From: Pantoea rwandensis
Lineage (GTDB): Bacteria > Pseudomonadota > Gammaproteobacteria > Enterobacterales > Enterobacteriaceae
Direction of reading: 5' to 3'
NCBI RefSeq assembly: GCF_000759475.1
Contig: NZ_CP009454.1
Location: 2,232,001-2,296,000 of the forward strand
Length of the DNA stretch: 64,000 nt
Shown here: in pieces, positions 26,805 through 35,573 of the stretch
How the letters are laid out: every line of letters starts with the position of its first letter
Position numbering within the stretch: position 1 is the stretch's first letter
Notes under the pieces: model-generated
What the model saw: the letters and a program-made list of their open reading frames with translations, nothing else
What the model was told of the DNA's origin: nothing
The model's database searches: none
Translations under genes and position numbers: made by a program

Positions 26805-28205
26805 CTAAGCGTTTTGGCTAAGATGCTGTTCGATAAGTGGCGAAAGTAGCTTTGCCACAGCAGCAAAAACCGGCACCACCACGGAGTTGCCAAATTGCTT
26901 ATAAGCCTGGGTATCCGAGACCGGAATACGGAACTGGCTTTGCCCCGGCGCCTCAAAACCCATCAGTCGGGCGCATTCGCGCGGTGTTAACCGACGCGGA
27001 CGCAGGGCCATATTGCTGGCGTGCTGGAAATCCGCTTCACCTTGCGCCTGATCCCAGCCGCGATCAATCAGGATTTCAGAACCGTCTTTGTAGTAGCGCG
27101 CTGACAGGGTGCGTACGCATACGTTGGGATTACGGGGATCGTTAAGACCAAAGCCGAAGCCATTACCTTTGGCCTTGTGCTTTTTGGCGTATTGATAGAG
27201 ATAGTTCCACAGTGTCGGTGACAAGGTGTACTTCGCGTCCGGTGTCGGCTCAAGCAAACTCTGCAGCGTGGGTACCTGCTGCGGATAGTGTTGAGAGAGC
27301 GCGCGCAGTGAAAAGCCGTCGCTCAATCCGGTGTCACGACGAATACCCACCAGCAAAATACGTTCGCGATGTTGCGGCAGAAAATGGCGCGCATCTACCA
27401 CTTTTGCATCCGGTGTCGCGCTGTCGGCGGCATCGGCAACGTCGTATCCGAGTTCGTCCAGCGTCGCCATGATGATGGCAAAGGTGCGTCCTTTGTCGTG
27501 GCTCTTGAGGTTTTTCACATTCTCCAATACGAAGAACGGTGGCTTTTTGGCAGCCAAAATCCGCGCCACATCAAAGAACAAGGTGCCTTGTGCTTCACAC
27601 TCGAAACCGTGTGCACGGCCTAACGCATTTTTTTTGCTGACGCCGGCCAGTGAAAACGGCTGGCAGGGAAAGCCCGCCAGTAGCACCTGATGGTCCGGGA
27701 TGGTTTGGTCGATGTGCTGATAAATCGCCTGCTCGTCAGCGAGTCCTGCGGGCTGCGTCACTAATCGGATATCACTGTTGAACTGGTGTCGTTGCGGATC
27801 GCTATAGTGATTGGCTTTATACGTGCGTACCGCTTCTTTATTCCATTCACTGGTGAACACGCACTGGCCGCCAATCTGTTCAAAGCCGCGACGAATCCCA
27901 CCGATACCGGCAAACAGGTCGACAAATTGAAATTTAGGCGCGGCGTAATGTGCAGGGCGCGAAGGCAGTAACGCTTGCAGGCTGCTGACTTCACGGCTGG
28001 AAAGCGCAGGCACGCTGCTTTTGCCCTGACGAATGCGATTCAGACGCGGCACGCTCCAGTCGCATCCCCCCGCTTCGGTTAAGGTGTGCACCACATCGCG
28101 TGCGGCATAGATATCGAGAACCTGCAATAACAGCGATGTGGCGTCATCCGAAGGGGCAGAAAATGAGGGGGGTGAAACCGTCGCGGCGGGATCGATAGCA
28201 AGCAT
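26805..28205 (-). CDS. dcm: DNA cytosine-C5 methyltransferase Dcm
   Basis: Dcm methylates the inner cytosine of CCWGG. The 466-residue product (E. coli 472) has the ordered C5-methyltransferase motifs: [16 protein letters not shown] (AdoMet binding), [11 protein letters not shown] (catalytic Cys), [20 protein letters not shown], and the C-terminal [10 protein letters not shown]. The target-recognition region [10 protein letters not shown] matches Dcm. No restriction endonuclease gene accompanies it. In E. coli vsr follows and overlaps dcm on the same strand; here vsr is divergent. Confidence 0.95.
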   Translation of the reverse strand: MLAIDPAATVSPPSFSAPSDDATSLLLQVLDIYAARDVVHTLTEAGGCDWSVPRLNRIRQGKSSVPALSSREVSSLQALLPSRPAHYAAPKFQFVDLFAGIGGIRRGFEQIGGQCVFTSEWNKEAVRTYKANHYSDPQRHQFNSDIRLVTQPAGLADEQAIYQHIDQTIPDHQVLLAGFPCQPFSLAGVSKKNALGRAHGFECEAQGTLFFDVARILAAKKPPFFVLENVKNLKSHDKGRTFAIIMATLDELGYDVADAADSATPDAKVVDARHFLPQHRERILLVGIRRDTGLSDGFSLRALSQHYPQQVPTLQSLLEPTPDAKYTLSPTLWNYLYQYAKKHKAKGNGFGFGLNDPRNPNVCVRTLSARYYKDGSEILIDRGWDQAQGEADFQHASNMALRPRRLTPRECARLMGFEAPGQSQFRIPVSDTQAYKQFGNSVVVPVFAAVAKLLSPLIEQHLSQNA

Positions 28206-28332
28206 GCGTTTTTCCTTAACAGTGAAGCCGCTATGCTATCACTCCTCGCGCCTTCACACACTTGTTGCGCGTGCCTTTCGCTTTTACGCCAAACCGCTAA
28301 AGTTGAAAGAGCCTCATTAAAAAGGAGACGCC

Positions 28333-28809
28333 ATGGTCGACGTCCACTCGCAAGCCATTCGCAGCAAAAATATGCGCGCCATTCGCAATCAGGACACGGC
28401 GATAGAGCAGCGTATCGCGTTGATTTTAAAAGATCGTGGCTTTAGCTATCGTGTGCAGGATAAAGCGTTGCCGGGTCGGCCTGACTTTGTCCTGCCACAG
28501 GAACGAGCGATTATCTTTGTCCATGGCTGTTTCTGGCATCGTCATCACTGCTATTTATTCAAGATGCCTGCGACGCGCACCGAGTTCTGGAATGGCAAAA
28601 TTAACAGCAATGTTGAACGTGACCGCCGTTATATCGGCCAATTACAACAAAGCGGCTGGAAAGTGCTGATTGTCTGGGAATGCGCGCTGCGCGGTAAATT
28701 GCGCCTTGAAGATGAGGCGCTGATTGAACGACTGGAAGAGTGGCTGCTGGCCGCTATGCACAGTGGCGAAATCGATCATCAAGGCTTGCATCACTATCGC
28801 GTTGAATAG
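28333..28809 (+). CDS. vsr: Very short patch repair endonuclease Vsr
   Basis: Vsr nicks 5' of the T in T:G mismatches that arise by deamination of Dcm-methylated cytosine. The 158-residue product matches E. coli Vsr: RSKNMRAI, PGRPDFVLP with the catalytic Asp, HGCFWHRHHCYLFK (zinc-binding Cys/His), PATRTEFW, NVERDRR and LIVWECALRG. ATG 28333 follows AAAGGAG. It is divergent from dcm across 127 bp, so the two can still share a promoter region. Confidence 0.95.
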   Translation: MVDVHSQAIRSKNMRAIRNQDTAIEQRIALILKDRGFSYRVQDKALPGRPDFVLPQERAIIFVHGCFWHRHHCYLFKMPATRTEFWNGKINSNVERDRRYIGQLQQSGWKVLIVWECALRGKLRLEDEALIERLEEWLLAAMHSGEIDHQGLHHYRVE

Positions 28810-28879
28810 CGTGTGATTGTTGCTTTTAGCCGCCATAACGGTTTAGATCTTCTCTTTCTCTGGGACGCGGAATCGAGCC

Positions 28880-29155
28880 ATGAGCAGTATCAAACTGACG
28901 GTCAAACGCCTGTATCAACTCCGTGATGAACGGATGGTGAACACCCACGCAACGGCACGCATTTATTTGGGCGAGCAACTGGTGGCCACCGAGGAGATCA
29001 GCGGAATGACGGAAAGTCCGGTGAGCAAATATGTGCACACTGGCGATCTTGCCGGGCAAACACTTCGCGTCGAATGGGACTGTGCGGGCATCGCTGATAT
29101 GTCAGTGACGGCGGTTGAGCGATGCCCCTGTTGTCAGGATCACAAAACGGAATAA
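28880..29155 (+). CDS. Hypothetical protein, 91 residues, C-terminal Cys cluster
   Basis: The family is not recognised. The protein is small and soluble, with predicted beta strands ([34 protein letters not shown]) and a CPCC motif six residues from the C-terminus that could bind metal or form disulfides. It occupies the place that E. coli gives to yedA, between vsr and yedI. Its stop lies 11 bp before the TTG start of yedI, so the two are probably co-transcribed. The ribosome site is weak. Confidence 0.6.
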   Translation: MSSIKLTVKRLYQLRDERMVNTHATARIYLGEQLVATEEISGMTESPVSKYVHTGDLAGQTLRVEWDCAGIADMSVTAVERCPCCQDHKTE

Positions 29156-29166
29156 GGATAACTATT

Positions 29167-30078
29167 TTGGCAGGAACCAGTTTACTCACGCTTCTGGATG
29201 ACATTGCAACGCTGCTTGATGATATTTCAGTGATGGGCAAGGTCGCGGCAAAGAAGACCGCTGGCGTATTGGGGGATGATCTCTCACTCAATGCTCAGCA
29301 GGTCACCGGTGTAAAAGCCAACCGTGAATTACCCGTGGTCTGGAGCGTAGCGAAAGGCTCTTTTCTCAATAAATTAATCCTGGTACCGCTGGCGCTGATT
29401 ATCTCGGCGTTTGCGCCCTGGCTTATTACACCGCTGTTGATGCTGGGCGGCGCTTACCTTTGCTATGAAGGCGTGGAAAAGGTGCTGCATAGCCTGAATC
29501 ACGATAAAGCTGAAAGCAGTCCGGAGGCACGTCAACAGCGTCTGGACAAGCTGGCGCAGCAGGATCCGCGCCAGTTCGAAAAAGATAAAGTGAAAGGCGC
29601 TGTACGCACCGATTTTATTCTTTCAGCGGAAATTGTGGCGATTACCTTAGGGATTGTCTCTGAAGCACCGCTGCTGAATCAGGTACTGATTCTGGCGGGG
29701 ATCGCGATTCTGGTCACGATTGGCGTTTACGGCATCGTGGCGATGATCGTGAAAATCGACGACCTCGGGTACTGGCTGCGGGAAAAATCCTCCACGCTGG
29801 CGCAGGCGATCGGCAGTGCGCTGTTAGCCCTGGCGCCCTGGCTGATGAAGGTGTTATCGGTGGTGGGTACGGTAGCGATGTTTCTGGTCGGTGGCGGCAT
29901 CATTGTGCACGGTATTGCCCCGTTACATCATGCCATCAGTGAGTACAGCAGCGGCTTCCATGGCGTTATCTCCGCCTTGCTGAGCAACGGTGCCAATCTG
30001 GTACTCGGATTTATCATTGGGTCGATCGTGCTGTTGGCGGTAAATCTGGTTGCGAAAGTGCGCGGTAAATCGGTATAA
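29167..30078 (+). CDS. yedI: Inner-membrane protein YedI (DUF808 family)
   Basis: This 303-residue polytopic membrane protein matches E. coli YedI in long blocks: [51 protein letters not shown] and [16 protein letters not shown]. The start is taken as TTG 29167, with AAGGAT 8-13 bp upstream, because the N-terminus then aligns with the E. coli one. An ATG at 29122 in the same frame lies inside the previous gene and would add 15 unrelated residues. The function is unknown. Confidence 0.9.
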   Translation: MAGTSLLTLLDDIATLLDDISVMGKVAAKKTAGVLGDDLSLNAQQVTGVKANRELPVVWSVAKGSFLNKLILVPLALIISAFAPWLITPLLMLGGAYLCYEGVEKVLHSLNHDKAESSPEARQQRLDKLAQQDPRQFEKDKVKGAVRTDFILSAEIVAITLGIVSEAPLLNQVLILAGIAILVTIGVYGIVAMIVKIDDLGYWLREKSSTLAQAIGSALLALAPWLMKVLSVVGTVAMFLVGGGIIVHGIAPLHHAISEYSSGFHGVISALLSNGANLVLGFIIGSIVLLAVNLVAKVRGKSV

Positions 30079-30117
30079 AGCGCAGGAATTTATCAATCAC
30101 GGGTCAGGAGAACGATG

Positions 30118-30249
30118 ATGAACGACGATATGTTTGAATTTGATATCGATGCGCAGCTGGAACAGGCTGAAGCGAAAGCAGCTGAAAAAGCCAATGAAGT
30201 CCCGGCTGATATCAGTGATGAAGCAGACTGTGAAGGTTGCAAAATCTGA
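30118..30249 (+). CDS. Small acidic protein with C-terminal CxxC, 43 residues
   Basis: This short gene encodes a 43-residue, strongly acidic, Ala/Glu-rich helical peptide ending DCEGCKI. The terminal CxxC could bind a metal or take part in thiol exchange. It has AGGAG at 30106-30110 with ideal spacing to ATG 30118 (ATG 30115 is also in frame), follows yedI by 39 bp, and is followed by a clear terminator. Those signals make it a likely real gene. The family is not recognised. Confidence 0.7.
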   Translation: MNDDMFEFDIDAQLEQAEAKAAEKANEVPADISDEADCEGCKI

Positions 30250-30272
30250 TTTTCCCACCCGGGAAAGCATTC

Positions 30273-30304
30273 AAAGCCGATAATAATTTTTATCGGCTTT
30301 TTTT
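30273..30304 (+). terminator. Terminator after the small CxxC gene
   Basis: AAAGCCGATA and TATCGGCTTT form a 10-bp stem with an 8-base AT loop, followed by TTTT. It ends the yedI unit. Confidence 0.85.
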
Positions 30305-30429
30305 ATAAACAACATTTTACACTGCTTATTCCGATTTCGTCGCAGTAATAACATTATCCTATAGGCACAAATGGGGTTCAGCTGCTATAACTTTATTCGT
30401 TCATTCAACGGAAAAAGGGAGGGCGCGGT

Positions 30430-30609
30430 ATGACCTTTGCGATCAGTGACGAAGTTCAGCATAAAGAGGGCGGACCCACAATGGTGGTGACCGGCTATGC
30501 CAGCGGAATGGTAGAGTGTCGTTGGTATGATGGCTACAGCGTGCGCCGTGAGGCGTTCCGTAGTGACGAACTGAGTCACTTATCCGGAGCGCGCCAGCTG
30601 GCTAGCTAA
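30430..30609 (+). CDS. yodC: YodC family protein
   Basis: This 59-residue protein matches E. coli YodC (60 residues) over KEGGPTMVVTGYASGMVECRW (read as two blocks) and WYDGYSVRREAF. The function is unknown; proteins of this family have a small beta-barrel-like fold also seen in DUF2158. ATG 30430 lies in the same place relative to yedI and dgcQ as in E. coli. A terminator follows directly. Confidence 0.9.
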   Translation: MTFAISDEVQHKEGGPTMVVTGYASGMVECRWYDGYSVRREAFRSDELSHLSGARQLAS

Positions 30610-30616
30610 GCGTGTG

Positions 30617-30647
30617 CGGGACGGTGATGCCGTCCCGTTGCGTTTTT
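30617..30647 (+). terminator. Terminator after yodC
   Basis: CGGGACGG and CCGTCCCG form an 8-bp stem followed by TTGCGTTTTTT. Confidence 0.85.
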
Positions 30648-30741
30648 TACCTATTTGATTTTCCTTTGATCCCTGCCTGTACGACTTTTCTCCTGCTGAC
30701 TACACTTTTCGCATCCGCCCTTTACCGAATAACTGTCGCCC

Positions 30742-32394
30742 ATGCCCACTACGCCTTTGACGCCACGCACTGGTAATCCTTTTTTACCGGTGCATCTCTG
30801 CTTTCTGGCGGTCTTTTTGTTCTCTGCTTTTCTCACCGTGCATGAAGCGATTGAACTGAAAAATAACTATGAAGCACGTCAGCGCGCACAGTTGGCTGAA
30901 ATCCAGAAAAACCTCGACAGTCAGTTTCAGGAAAGTATCGATGAGCTGATGTTTTACGAGAAAATGCTCAACTATGCGTTGATGCATCCGCTCGATTCGA
31001 GCCAAACGCGCGAAGCGATTACCCGCTTTGAGCAACTGCGCCAGCAAACCACCTGGCAATTAAAGTTGGCCAGCCTGCGCAGTATGCCGCTCAATGGGGT
31101 GAGTGACAGTTGGCTGGCGCGTGATCCCTTGCTGCTGCGAAAAAACGATCAATTGATTGCAGAACTGCGCGCTGCAATGGAATTCAGCTTTATCATGCAG
31201 TTCAGCGACCCCGCTCAGGACTTTCACTCACGCTTTTGGTATATCTCGCGCGCCGGTTTCTTCATCAGCTCACGTCCGCCGCAAAGCCCGCAAGAGCTGG
31301 AAGAGAGTTATAGCACCATGACGCAGCGTCCCTATTTTCGCGACCAGGCACCCAATAATCCATTACATGCCCGGTTGCGCTGGACGGAAGCCTATCAGGG
31401 GGAATTCAACGAAGGGCTGATGATGACGGTAAGCACGCCGATCGTCAGTCATGGCTACTGGTACGGTGTACTGTCGATGGATTTCACCCAGTCACGCATC
31501 CATGCGTTGATGGCCGAAGCACGACACAGCTTGCTGCAAGGCAAGCTGCTGATAGTGGACCGCTCGCTGAAAGAAATCACCCGCTTGCATGCACCCAACG
31601 ATGAGCCGCTGACGCCTGAACAGCAGGCGCGTCTGGAGAGCCGAATCCGGCAACTGCCCGGTGGTGTCATGCGCCTTGGCACTCAGTTTGCCAGTTGGAG
31701 CAAATTAAAGAATGTGGACGCGTATATCGTTAATATTCAGAGCCTGAGGCAGGGGATGTCACAGGAGCTGGGCCGCGTTTCACTCTTCTTACTCAGCATG
31801 TGGCTGCTGTTTGTTCTGCTGCTGCTGGTGGCGCATCAGGTCATTATTCGTCTGGTACGTCGTATGGACGATCTTTCCGCCAAACTCACCTGGCGCGCCA
31901 ACTACGACGGTATGACGCGACTACTCAATCGTAATGCGTTTTTTGAACAGTTTGTCGCGATCTCTGCCCACAGTCAGCAGCAGCAAACGCCGCTTGCGGT
32001 GATTCAGCTGGATGTCGATCACTTCAAGAAAGTGAACGATACCTGGGGCCATGCGGCGGGCGATCAGGCGTTGATCAGAGTGGCAGGTGTGATTAGCCAT
32101 ACGCTGCGCAAATATGATGTGGCGGGTCGTATTGGTGGGGAGGAGTTTTGCATCGTGCTGCCGGAAACCACGCTGGCGGATGCGATTGCCGTCGCTGAGC
32201 GAATCCGCACGCGTTTAGCGGCAAAAACCATTCTGGTCAATTGTAATTCGACTTTCAACATTACCCTGTCTGCCGGCGTGACCGGCAGCGAAGAGCAGGG
32301 CGATTATCATGTGGAGAGCCTGCAAGCCACCGCCGATCGCCGCCTGTATCTGGCGAAAACCGGCGGTCGCAACCGCGTGGTAGCAGAAGATTAA
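30742..32394 (+). CDS. dgcQ: Diguanylate cyclase DgcQ (YedQ)
   Basis: This 550-residue inner-membrane enzyme makes cyclic di-GMP. It has an N-terminal membrane segment (residues ~15-33), a large periplasmic sensor region, a second membrane segment (~340-370) and a C-terminal GGDEF domain with the active sequence GGEEF at residues 465-469. It follows E. coli DgcQ (YedQ) along its length, including LPLNGVSD-like and YISRAGFFIS-like segments in the periplasmic part. The inhibitory RxxD site is not seen in the usual position. Its last 4 bp overlap the convergent gpgS stop. Confidence 0.9.
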   Translation: MPTTPLTPRTGNPFLPVHLCFLAVFLFSAFLTVHEAIELKNNYEARQRAQLAEIQKNLDSQFQESIDELMFYEKMLNYALMHPLDSSQTREAITRFEQLRQQTTWQLKLASLRSMPLNGVSDSWLARDPLLLRKNDQLIAELRAAMEFSFIMQFSDPAQDFHSRFWYISRAGFFISSRPPQSPQELEESYSTMTQRPYFRDQAPNNPLHARLRWTEAYQGEFNEGLMMTVSTPIVSHGYWYGVLSMDFTQSRIHALMAEARHSLLQGKLLIVDRSLKEITRLHAPNDEPLTPEQQARLESRIRQLPGGVMRLGTQFASWSKLKNVDAYIVNIQSLRQGMSQELGRVSLFLLSMWLLFVLLLLVAHQVIIRLVRRMDDLSAKLTWRANYDGMTRLLNRNAFFEQFVAISAHSQQQQTPLAVIQLDVDHFKKVNDTWGHAAGDQALIRVAGVISHTLRKYDVAGRIGGEEFCIVLPETTLADAIAVAERIRTRLAAKTILVNCNSTFNITLSAGVTGSEEQGDYHVESLQATADRRLYLAKTGGRNRVVAED

Positions 32395-33611
32395 ACTTTG
32401 CCTTCGTTATCCTCTTCCACTGCCTGATAAATCCGCTGCAGGATATCCGGGAAAGCCGATTGCACGCGGCTCCAGCTGGGAATGAAAGGTTTCTCATTAG
32501 GCCGCTCAATAAAGGATTGTCCGGCATCGAGTATCGCCTGAGTGAACATCTCGACCGCCGCTTCCTCAATATGCTGATCAAACTTTAGGCCATTCATTGT
32601 CGCTTCGTGGTTGTAAATCTCCATCATATCCAGCGCGTTGCGATAATAAGTGGCTTTGAGCACGCGGAACGAATCACTGGTGAGCGGCACGCCCATGGTC
32701 GCCAGCTTACGCAGCAACGATTGCACAATATCATTGCTCATACGTTTCAGGCCGCCGGTGCCATCTTCTTCTGCCAGCGGCTGATGTTTGTGATCGTAGT
32801 TATTGGCAATCTCCACCTGACAGGTTTGTCGCGTGGTGTAGTTGCGGTAAATCTCCGATAGCACGCCAATTTCCAGCCCCCAGTCGCCAGGAATTTTGAT
32901 GCCGTTCAGCACATGGGTGCGCATGGCGAATTCGCCGGAAAGTGGGTAGCGGAAGCTGGTGAGGTAATCCAGATACTCAGAATGGCCATACACTTTTTGT
33001 AGCGAACGCAGCAACGGGCCTACCAGCAAGCGACCTACGCGGCCATTGAGCTTGCCGTCCGCAACACGTGCGTAAAACCCTTTACAAAATTCGTATTGAA
33101 ACGAGGGGTTGGCGAGCGGGTAGAGTAAGCGCGCCAGCATGCTGCGCTCATAGGTGACGATATCGCAGTCATGCAGCGCCACGCACTGAGTGCGATCCGA
33201 GGCCAGCGTATACCCAGTGCAGAACCACACGTTACGCCCTTTGCCCGGCTGGCTCGGCGACAACCCTTCTTTATCCAGTTCAGCATCCAGCGCTTTCAAT
33301 CGCGGGCCATCATTCCACAGGATGCGATGGCGTTGTGGTAAACGAGAAAAGAACTCACGAGCAAAGAGAAACTGGTCGCGGTCAGCACGGTCGAGGCCAA
33401 TCACAATCTCATCCAGATAAGGCACTTTAGCCAGCTCATTGACGATGTTATCCAGCGCCGGACCCTCCAGTTCTGAGAACAGGGAGGGCAGAATCAGCCC
33501 CATTTTGCGTTTGCGCGCGAAACGTACCATCTCTTTTTCCAGCGATTCAACGCTGCGTTGGGTGAGATTATGAAAGTTAGTAATGACACCATTTTGGTAA
33601 AAATCACTCAT
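32391..33611 (-). CDS. gpgS: Glucosyl-3-phosphoglycerate synthase
   Basis: This 406-residue GT-A glycosyltransferase belongs to the GpgS/MpgS group, which transfers glucose from a nucleotide sugar to 3-phosphoglycerate as the first step of glucosylglycerate synthesis. Visible features are LILPSLFSELEGPAL and IVIGLDRADRDQF at the nucleotide end, the metal-binding DCD in VALHDCDIVTYE, and LSGEFAMRTHVL plus DWGLEIGVLSEI in the acceptor half. AAGGATGAG precedes ATG 33611. It lies 23 bp after the yedP-type phosphatase gene on the same strand, which supplies the second step. E. coli K-12 has yedP but no gpgS at this place. Confidence 0.88.
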   Translation of the reverse strand: MSDFYQNGVITNFHNLTQRSVESLEKEMVRFARKRKMGLILPSLFSELEGPALDNIVNELAKVPYLDEIVIGLDRADRDQFLFAREFFSRLPQRHRILWNDGPRLKALDAELDKEGLSPSQPGKGRNVWFCTGYTLASDRTQCVALHDCDIVTYERSMLARLLYPLANPSFQYEFCKGFYARVADGKLNGRVGRLLVGPLLRSLQKVYGHSEYLDYLTSFRYPLSGEFAMRTHVLNGIKIPGDWGLEIGVLSEIYRNYTTRQTCQVEIANNYDHKHQPLAEEDGTGGLKRMSNDIVQSLLRKLATMGVPLTSDSFRVLKATYYRNALDMMEIYNHEATMNGLKFDQHIEEAAVEMFTQAILDAGQSFIERPNEKPFIPSWSRVQSAFPDILQRIYQAVEEDNEGKV

Positions 33612-33634
33612 TTTCTCATCCTTAGGTCAGAGGG

Positions 33635-34432
33635 TTATTCGGGTTGCGCGAGAAAATAGTCCAGCCCTTCACGCCAGCCCTGCGGGCCGACATGCGCGGT
33701 GTGATAGACATTCTGTTGATCGCGCCGTGAGAGGATCACCGGAGTTTTACTGAATCCTTTAATCACCACGGCATAATCCACCTGCTCCAGCATCGGCACA
33801 TCATTGGGGCCATCGCCGAGGCCGATGGTGGTGCGCTTCTCCCCGGTACGTTGTTCGATATGCTGCTGGAGCTGATGCAGTGCAATGCCTTTACCGCAGC
33901 CCGCTGGCATCACATGCCAGAATCGTCCTCCCTGGGTGAGCGTCAGGTTGTGTTCCGCCAGCGCCGCGCGAAAATCATCCAGCTTTTCGCCATCATCGCG
34001 CCAAAGTATGACTTCTGAAGCATCGCGCAAGCGGCTCTGGCTGGCTTCGGCCAGGGTTAATCCGGTGAAGCGGGCCACGTCCGCATCACTGAAGTCGTGA
34101 AAACCGGTGAAACGGAAGGTGGGTTGCAGTGTTTTCAATGAGCGGCACAGCGCAAGATAGTTTTCGCCCGGTTCCTCCGCTGCAATCTGCTCGCCATTAA
34201 AAGCGATAAACGCCCCGTTTTCAGCGATGAAAGGGGTACCGGAAAGACCCAGGCGTTTCTGTAAGGGGATCATTTCAGCGGCCGTTTTACTGGAACAAAA
34301 CACCACGGGAATCGCCTGCTGTTTGAGGCGCTGCAACCATTCACTGGCGGCATCCCAGTTGTAATCATGATGATCTAACAGCGAGCCATCGAGATCGGTC
34401 ACAATCATCAGCGACGAGTTAAGTCTAAGCAT
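33635..34432 (-). CDS. yedP: Glycosyl-3-phosphoglycerate phosphatase (YedP/MpgP family)
   Basis: This 266-residue HAD-superfamily (type IIB) phosphatase has the nucleophile motif TDLDGSLLD, the CSSKTAAEM segment (motif II), and LGLGDGPNDVPML-like motif IV (here GLGDGPNDVP). It follows E. coli YedP, annotated as mannosyl-3-phosphoglycerate phosphatase-related. Paired with gpgS it should remove phosphate from glucosyl-3-phosphoglycerate to give glucosylglycerate, a compatible solute. ATG 34432 is preferred over GTG 34438 because GGAG is properly spaced only from the former. Confidence 0.88.
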   Translation of the reverse strand: MLRLNSSLMIVTDLDGSLLDHHDYNWDAASEWLQRLKQQAIPVVFCSSKTAAEMIPLQKRLGLSGTPFIAENGAFIAFNGEQIAAEEPGENYLALCRSLKTLQPTFRFTGFHDFSDADVARFTGLTLAEASQSRLRDASEVILWRDDGEKLDDFRAALAEHNLTLTQGGRFWHVMPAGCGKGIALHQLQQHIEQRTGEKRTTIGLGDGPNDVPMLEQVDYAVVIKGFSKTPVILSRRDQQNVYHTAHVGPQGWREGLDYFLAQPE

Positions 34433-34676
34433 CAACACACTCCTTACGCCAGGCGCGTCCGTAAAGCAGAGAGTAATCAGTATAATAGCGTTATGACGAT
34501 CACACTTTTATGCGAGTGGTTCACGTCAACTTCCAGGATAAATCTTAAATCAACAGGGTGACGATTAGGGACGTGCACACATTGCGCATAAAAGAAACAC
34601 AGTAGGCACACGGTGTTTTCGGTAACAAATGGGGAAGGTCATGCTTTTTTGTTCGTTTTACACGCAAGATTGGGAC

Positions 34677-34704
34677 TTGTCTTGTGTTGACTAAAGCGTA
34701 GTCT
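34677..34704 (+). promoter_or_regulatory. Sigma-70-type promoter of DsrA
   Basis: TTGTCT (34677-34682), a 16-bp spacer and TAGTCT (34699-34704) lie six bases before the predicted RNA start at 34711. Confidence 0.6.
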
Positions 34705-34710
34705 GAGTCA

Positions 34711-34783
34711 GGTGTTAAGAATTTCCTGGTGTAACGAATTTACTGAATTATTTTACCCGGCCATCCCGCCGGGTATTTTTTTT
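34711..34783 (+). ncRNA. dsrA: DsrA small regulatory RNA
   Basis: A 21-nt block beginning ATTTCCTGGTG at 34721 is identical to nucleotides 11-31 of E. coli DsrA, the part that pairs with the rpoS leader. The position, between yodD and yedP-type genes, is the same as in E. coli. The RNA ends in a terminator stem (TACCCGGC/GCCGGGTA) plus a run of eight T. Predicted length is about 73 nt against 87 in E. coli. The shortening removes the middle stem-loop, which in E. coli carries the hns-pairing sequence. DsrA activates rpoS translation with Hfq in E. coli. Confidence 0.88.
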
Positions 34784-34795
34784 ATGAAATCGATT

Positions 34796-35029
34796 TCAAC
34801 GGTTAACTTCAGTGATCGAGAAGTCACGGATATCGAGTTCAAATGCCTCAGCCAGTTCGATATAAGAGTCATAGGCTTCACCATTCACTTTCACCCGGTG
34901 AGCGTGTTCCGCTTCCATGAACTCTTTAACCTCGCCTGAGGTTTTCTTCTGAATCGCTTCCAGCAATGCTTCAACGTCAATGTTCACTTCGCGCTGCACG
35001 TTGTCACTGTACTCTTTTGCGGTTGTCAT
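34796..35029 (-). CDS. yodD: YodD, stress-induced small protein
   Basis: This 77-residue protein matches E. coli YodD (75 residues) at both ends: TAKEYSDN followed by REVNIDVEALLEAI, and AEAFELDIRDFSITEVNR. Biochemical function is unknown; in E. coli yodD responds to peroxide and acid stress. ATG 35029 has GGGAGG upstream. It is convergent with DsrA and its stop lies 13 bp from the end of the DsrA T-run. Confidence 0.92.
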   Translation of the reverse strand: MTTAKEYSDNVQREVNIDVEALLEAIQKKTSGEVKEFMEAEHAHRVKVNGEAYDSYIELAEAFELDIRDFSITEVNR

Positions 35030-35347
35030 AGTCGGCCTCCCAGAGGCGATGAGATTCTTTATCAGTATAGACAACGGGGAGAATGGGCAGGAAAGGGCGG
35101 ATTTCAGGCAAAAAAAAGCCCGCGCTGCGCGGGCAAAAATCCTTGTTACTTTTAGGTTGACTGCGCCTTTGGGGTTGGTGCAGTACGAAGAAGTGTACGG
35201 GCTGCCCGCGTCAGAAGTCTCTCTGCGTACTGTTAAGAAAGTGAAAAGCCGCGTTCTGACAGAACTTTACCCACCTGTCATCTCATTAATCGAATCAGCG
35301 GCTATGCTTAGAGCTTGACGATAAATAAGTGATATCAGGGAGTTAGT
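35030..35347. other. Intergenic region of 318 bp between yodD and the PMP3-like gene
   Basis: It holds the minus-strand terminator-like hairpin at 35109-35134. To its right, a plus-strand frame from GTG 35178 to TGA 35318 encodes 46 residues (LVQYEEVYGLPASEV, KKVKSRVL) with GGGG upstream. It looks more protein-like than chance, but no family is recognised. It may be a short gene or the remnant of one. Confidence 0.35.
35109..35134 (-). terminator. Minus-strand terminator-like hairpin
   Basis: GCCCGCG and CGCGGGC form a 7-bp stem with a 3-base loop, followed on the minus strand by nine T. No annotated minus-strand gene lies immediately upstream of it, so an unrecognised short transcript may end here. 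Confidence 0.6.
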
Positions 35348-35506
35348 ATGGATTTTATTCGAATTGTAATTGCGATTTTACTGCCACCGCTGGGGGTATT
35401 TCTGCAGGTGGGCTTTGGCGGCGCCTTCTGGCTGAATATCCTGCTCACGTTGTGTGGTTACATCCCGGGCATTGTGCATGCAGTTTGGGTAATCGCCCGA
35501 CGCTGA
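35348..35506 (+). CDS. PMP3/YqaE-family membrane peptide
   Basis: This 52-residue two-helix membrane peptide has the PMP3 (UPF0057) pattern: DFIRIVIAILLPPLGVFLQVG, then FWLNILLTLCGYIPGIVHAVWVI (given as two helices). PMP3 peptides in yeast, plants and bacteria (E. coli YqaE) are linked to salt or osmotic stress and membrane potential. AGGGAGT precedes ATG 35348. The gene stands alone before dsrB on the same strand. Confidence 0.88.
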   Translation: MDFIRIVIAILLPPLGVFLQVGFGGAFWLNILLTLCGYIPGIVHAVWVIARR

Positions 35507-35573
35507 TCCGGATCAGGCAGCCGCCATTTTCTTCCGTTACACTGTATTCAGGACAATATCTGGAGAGTAATCA

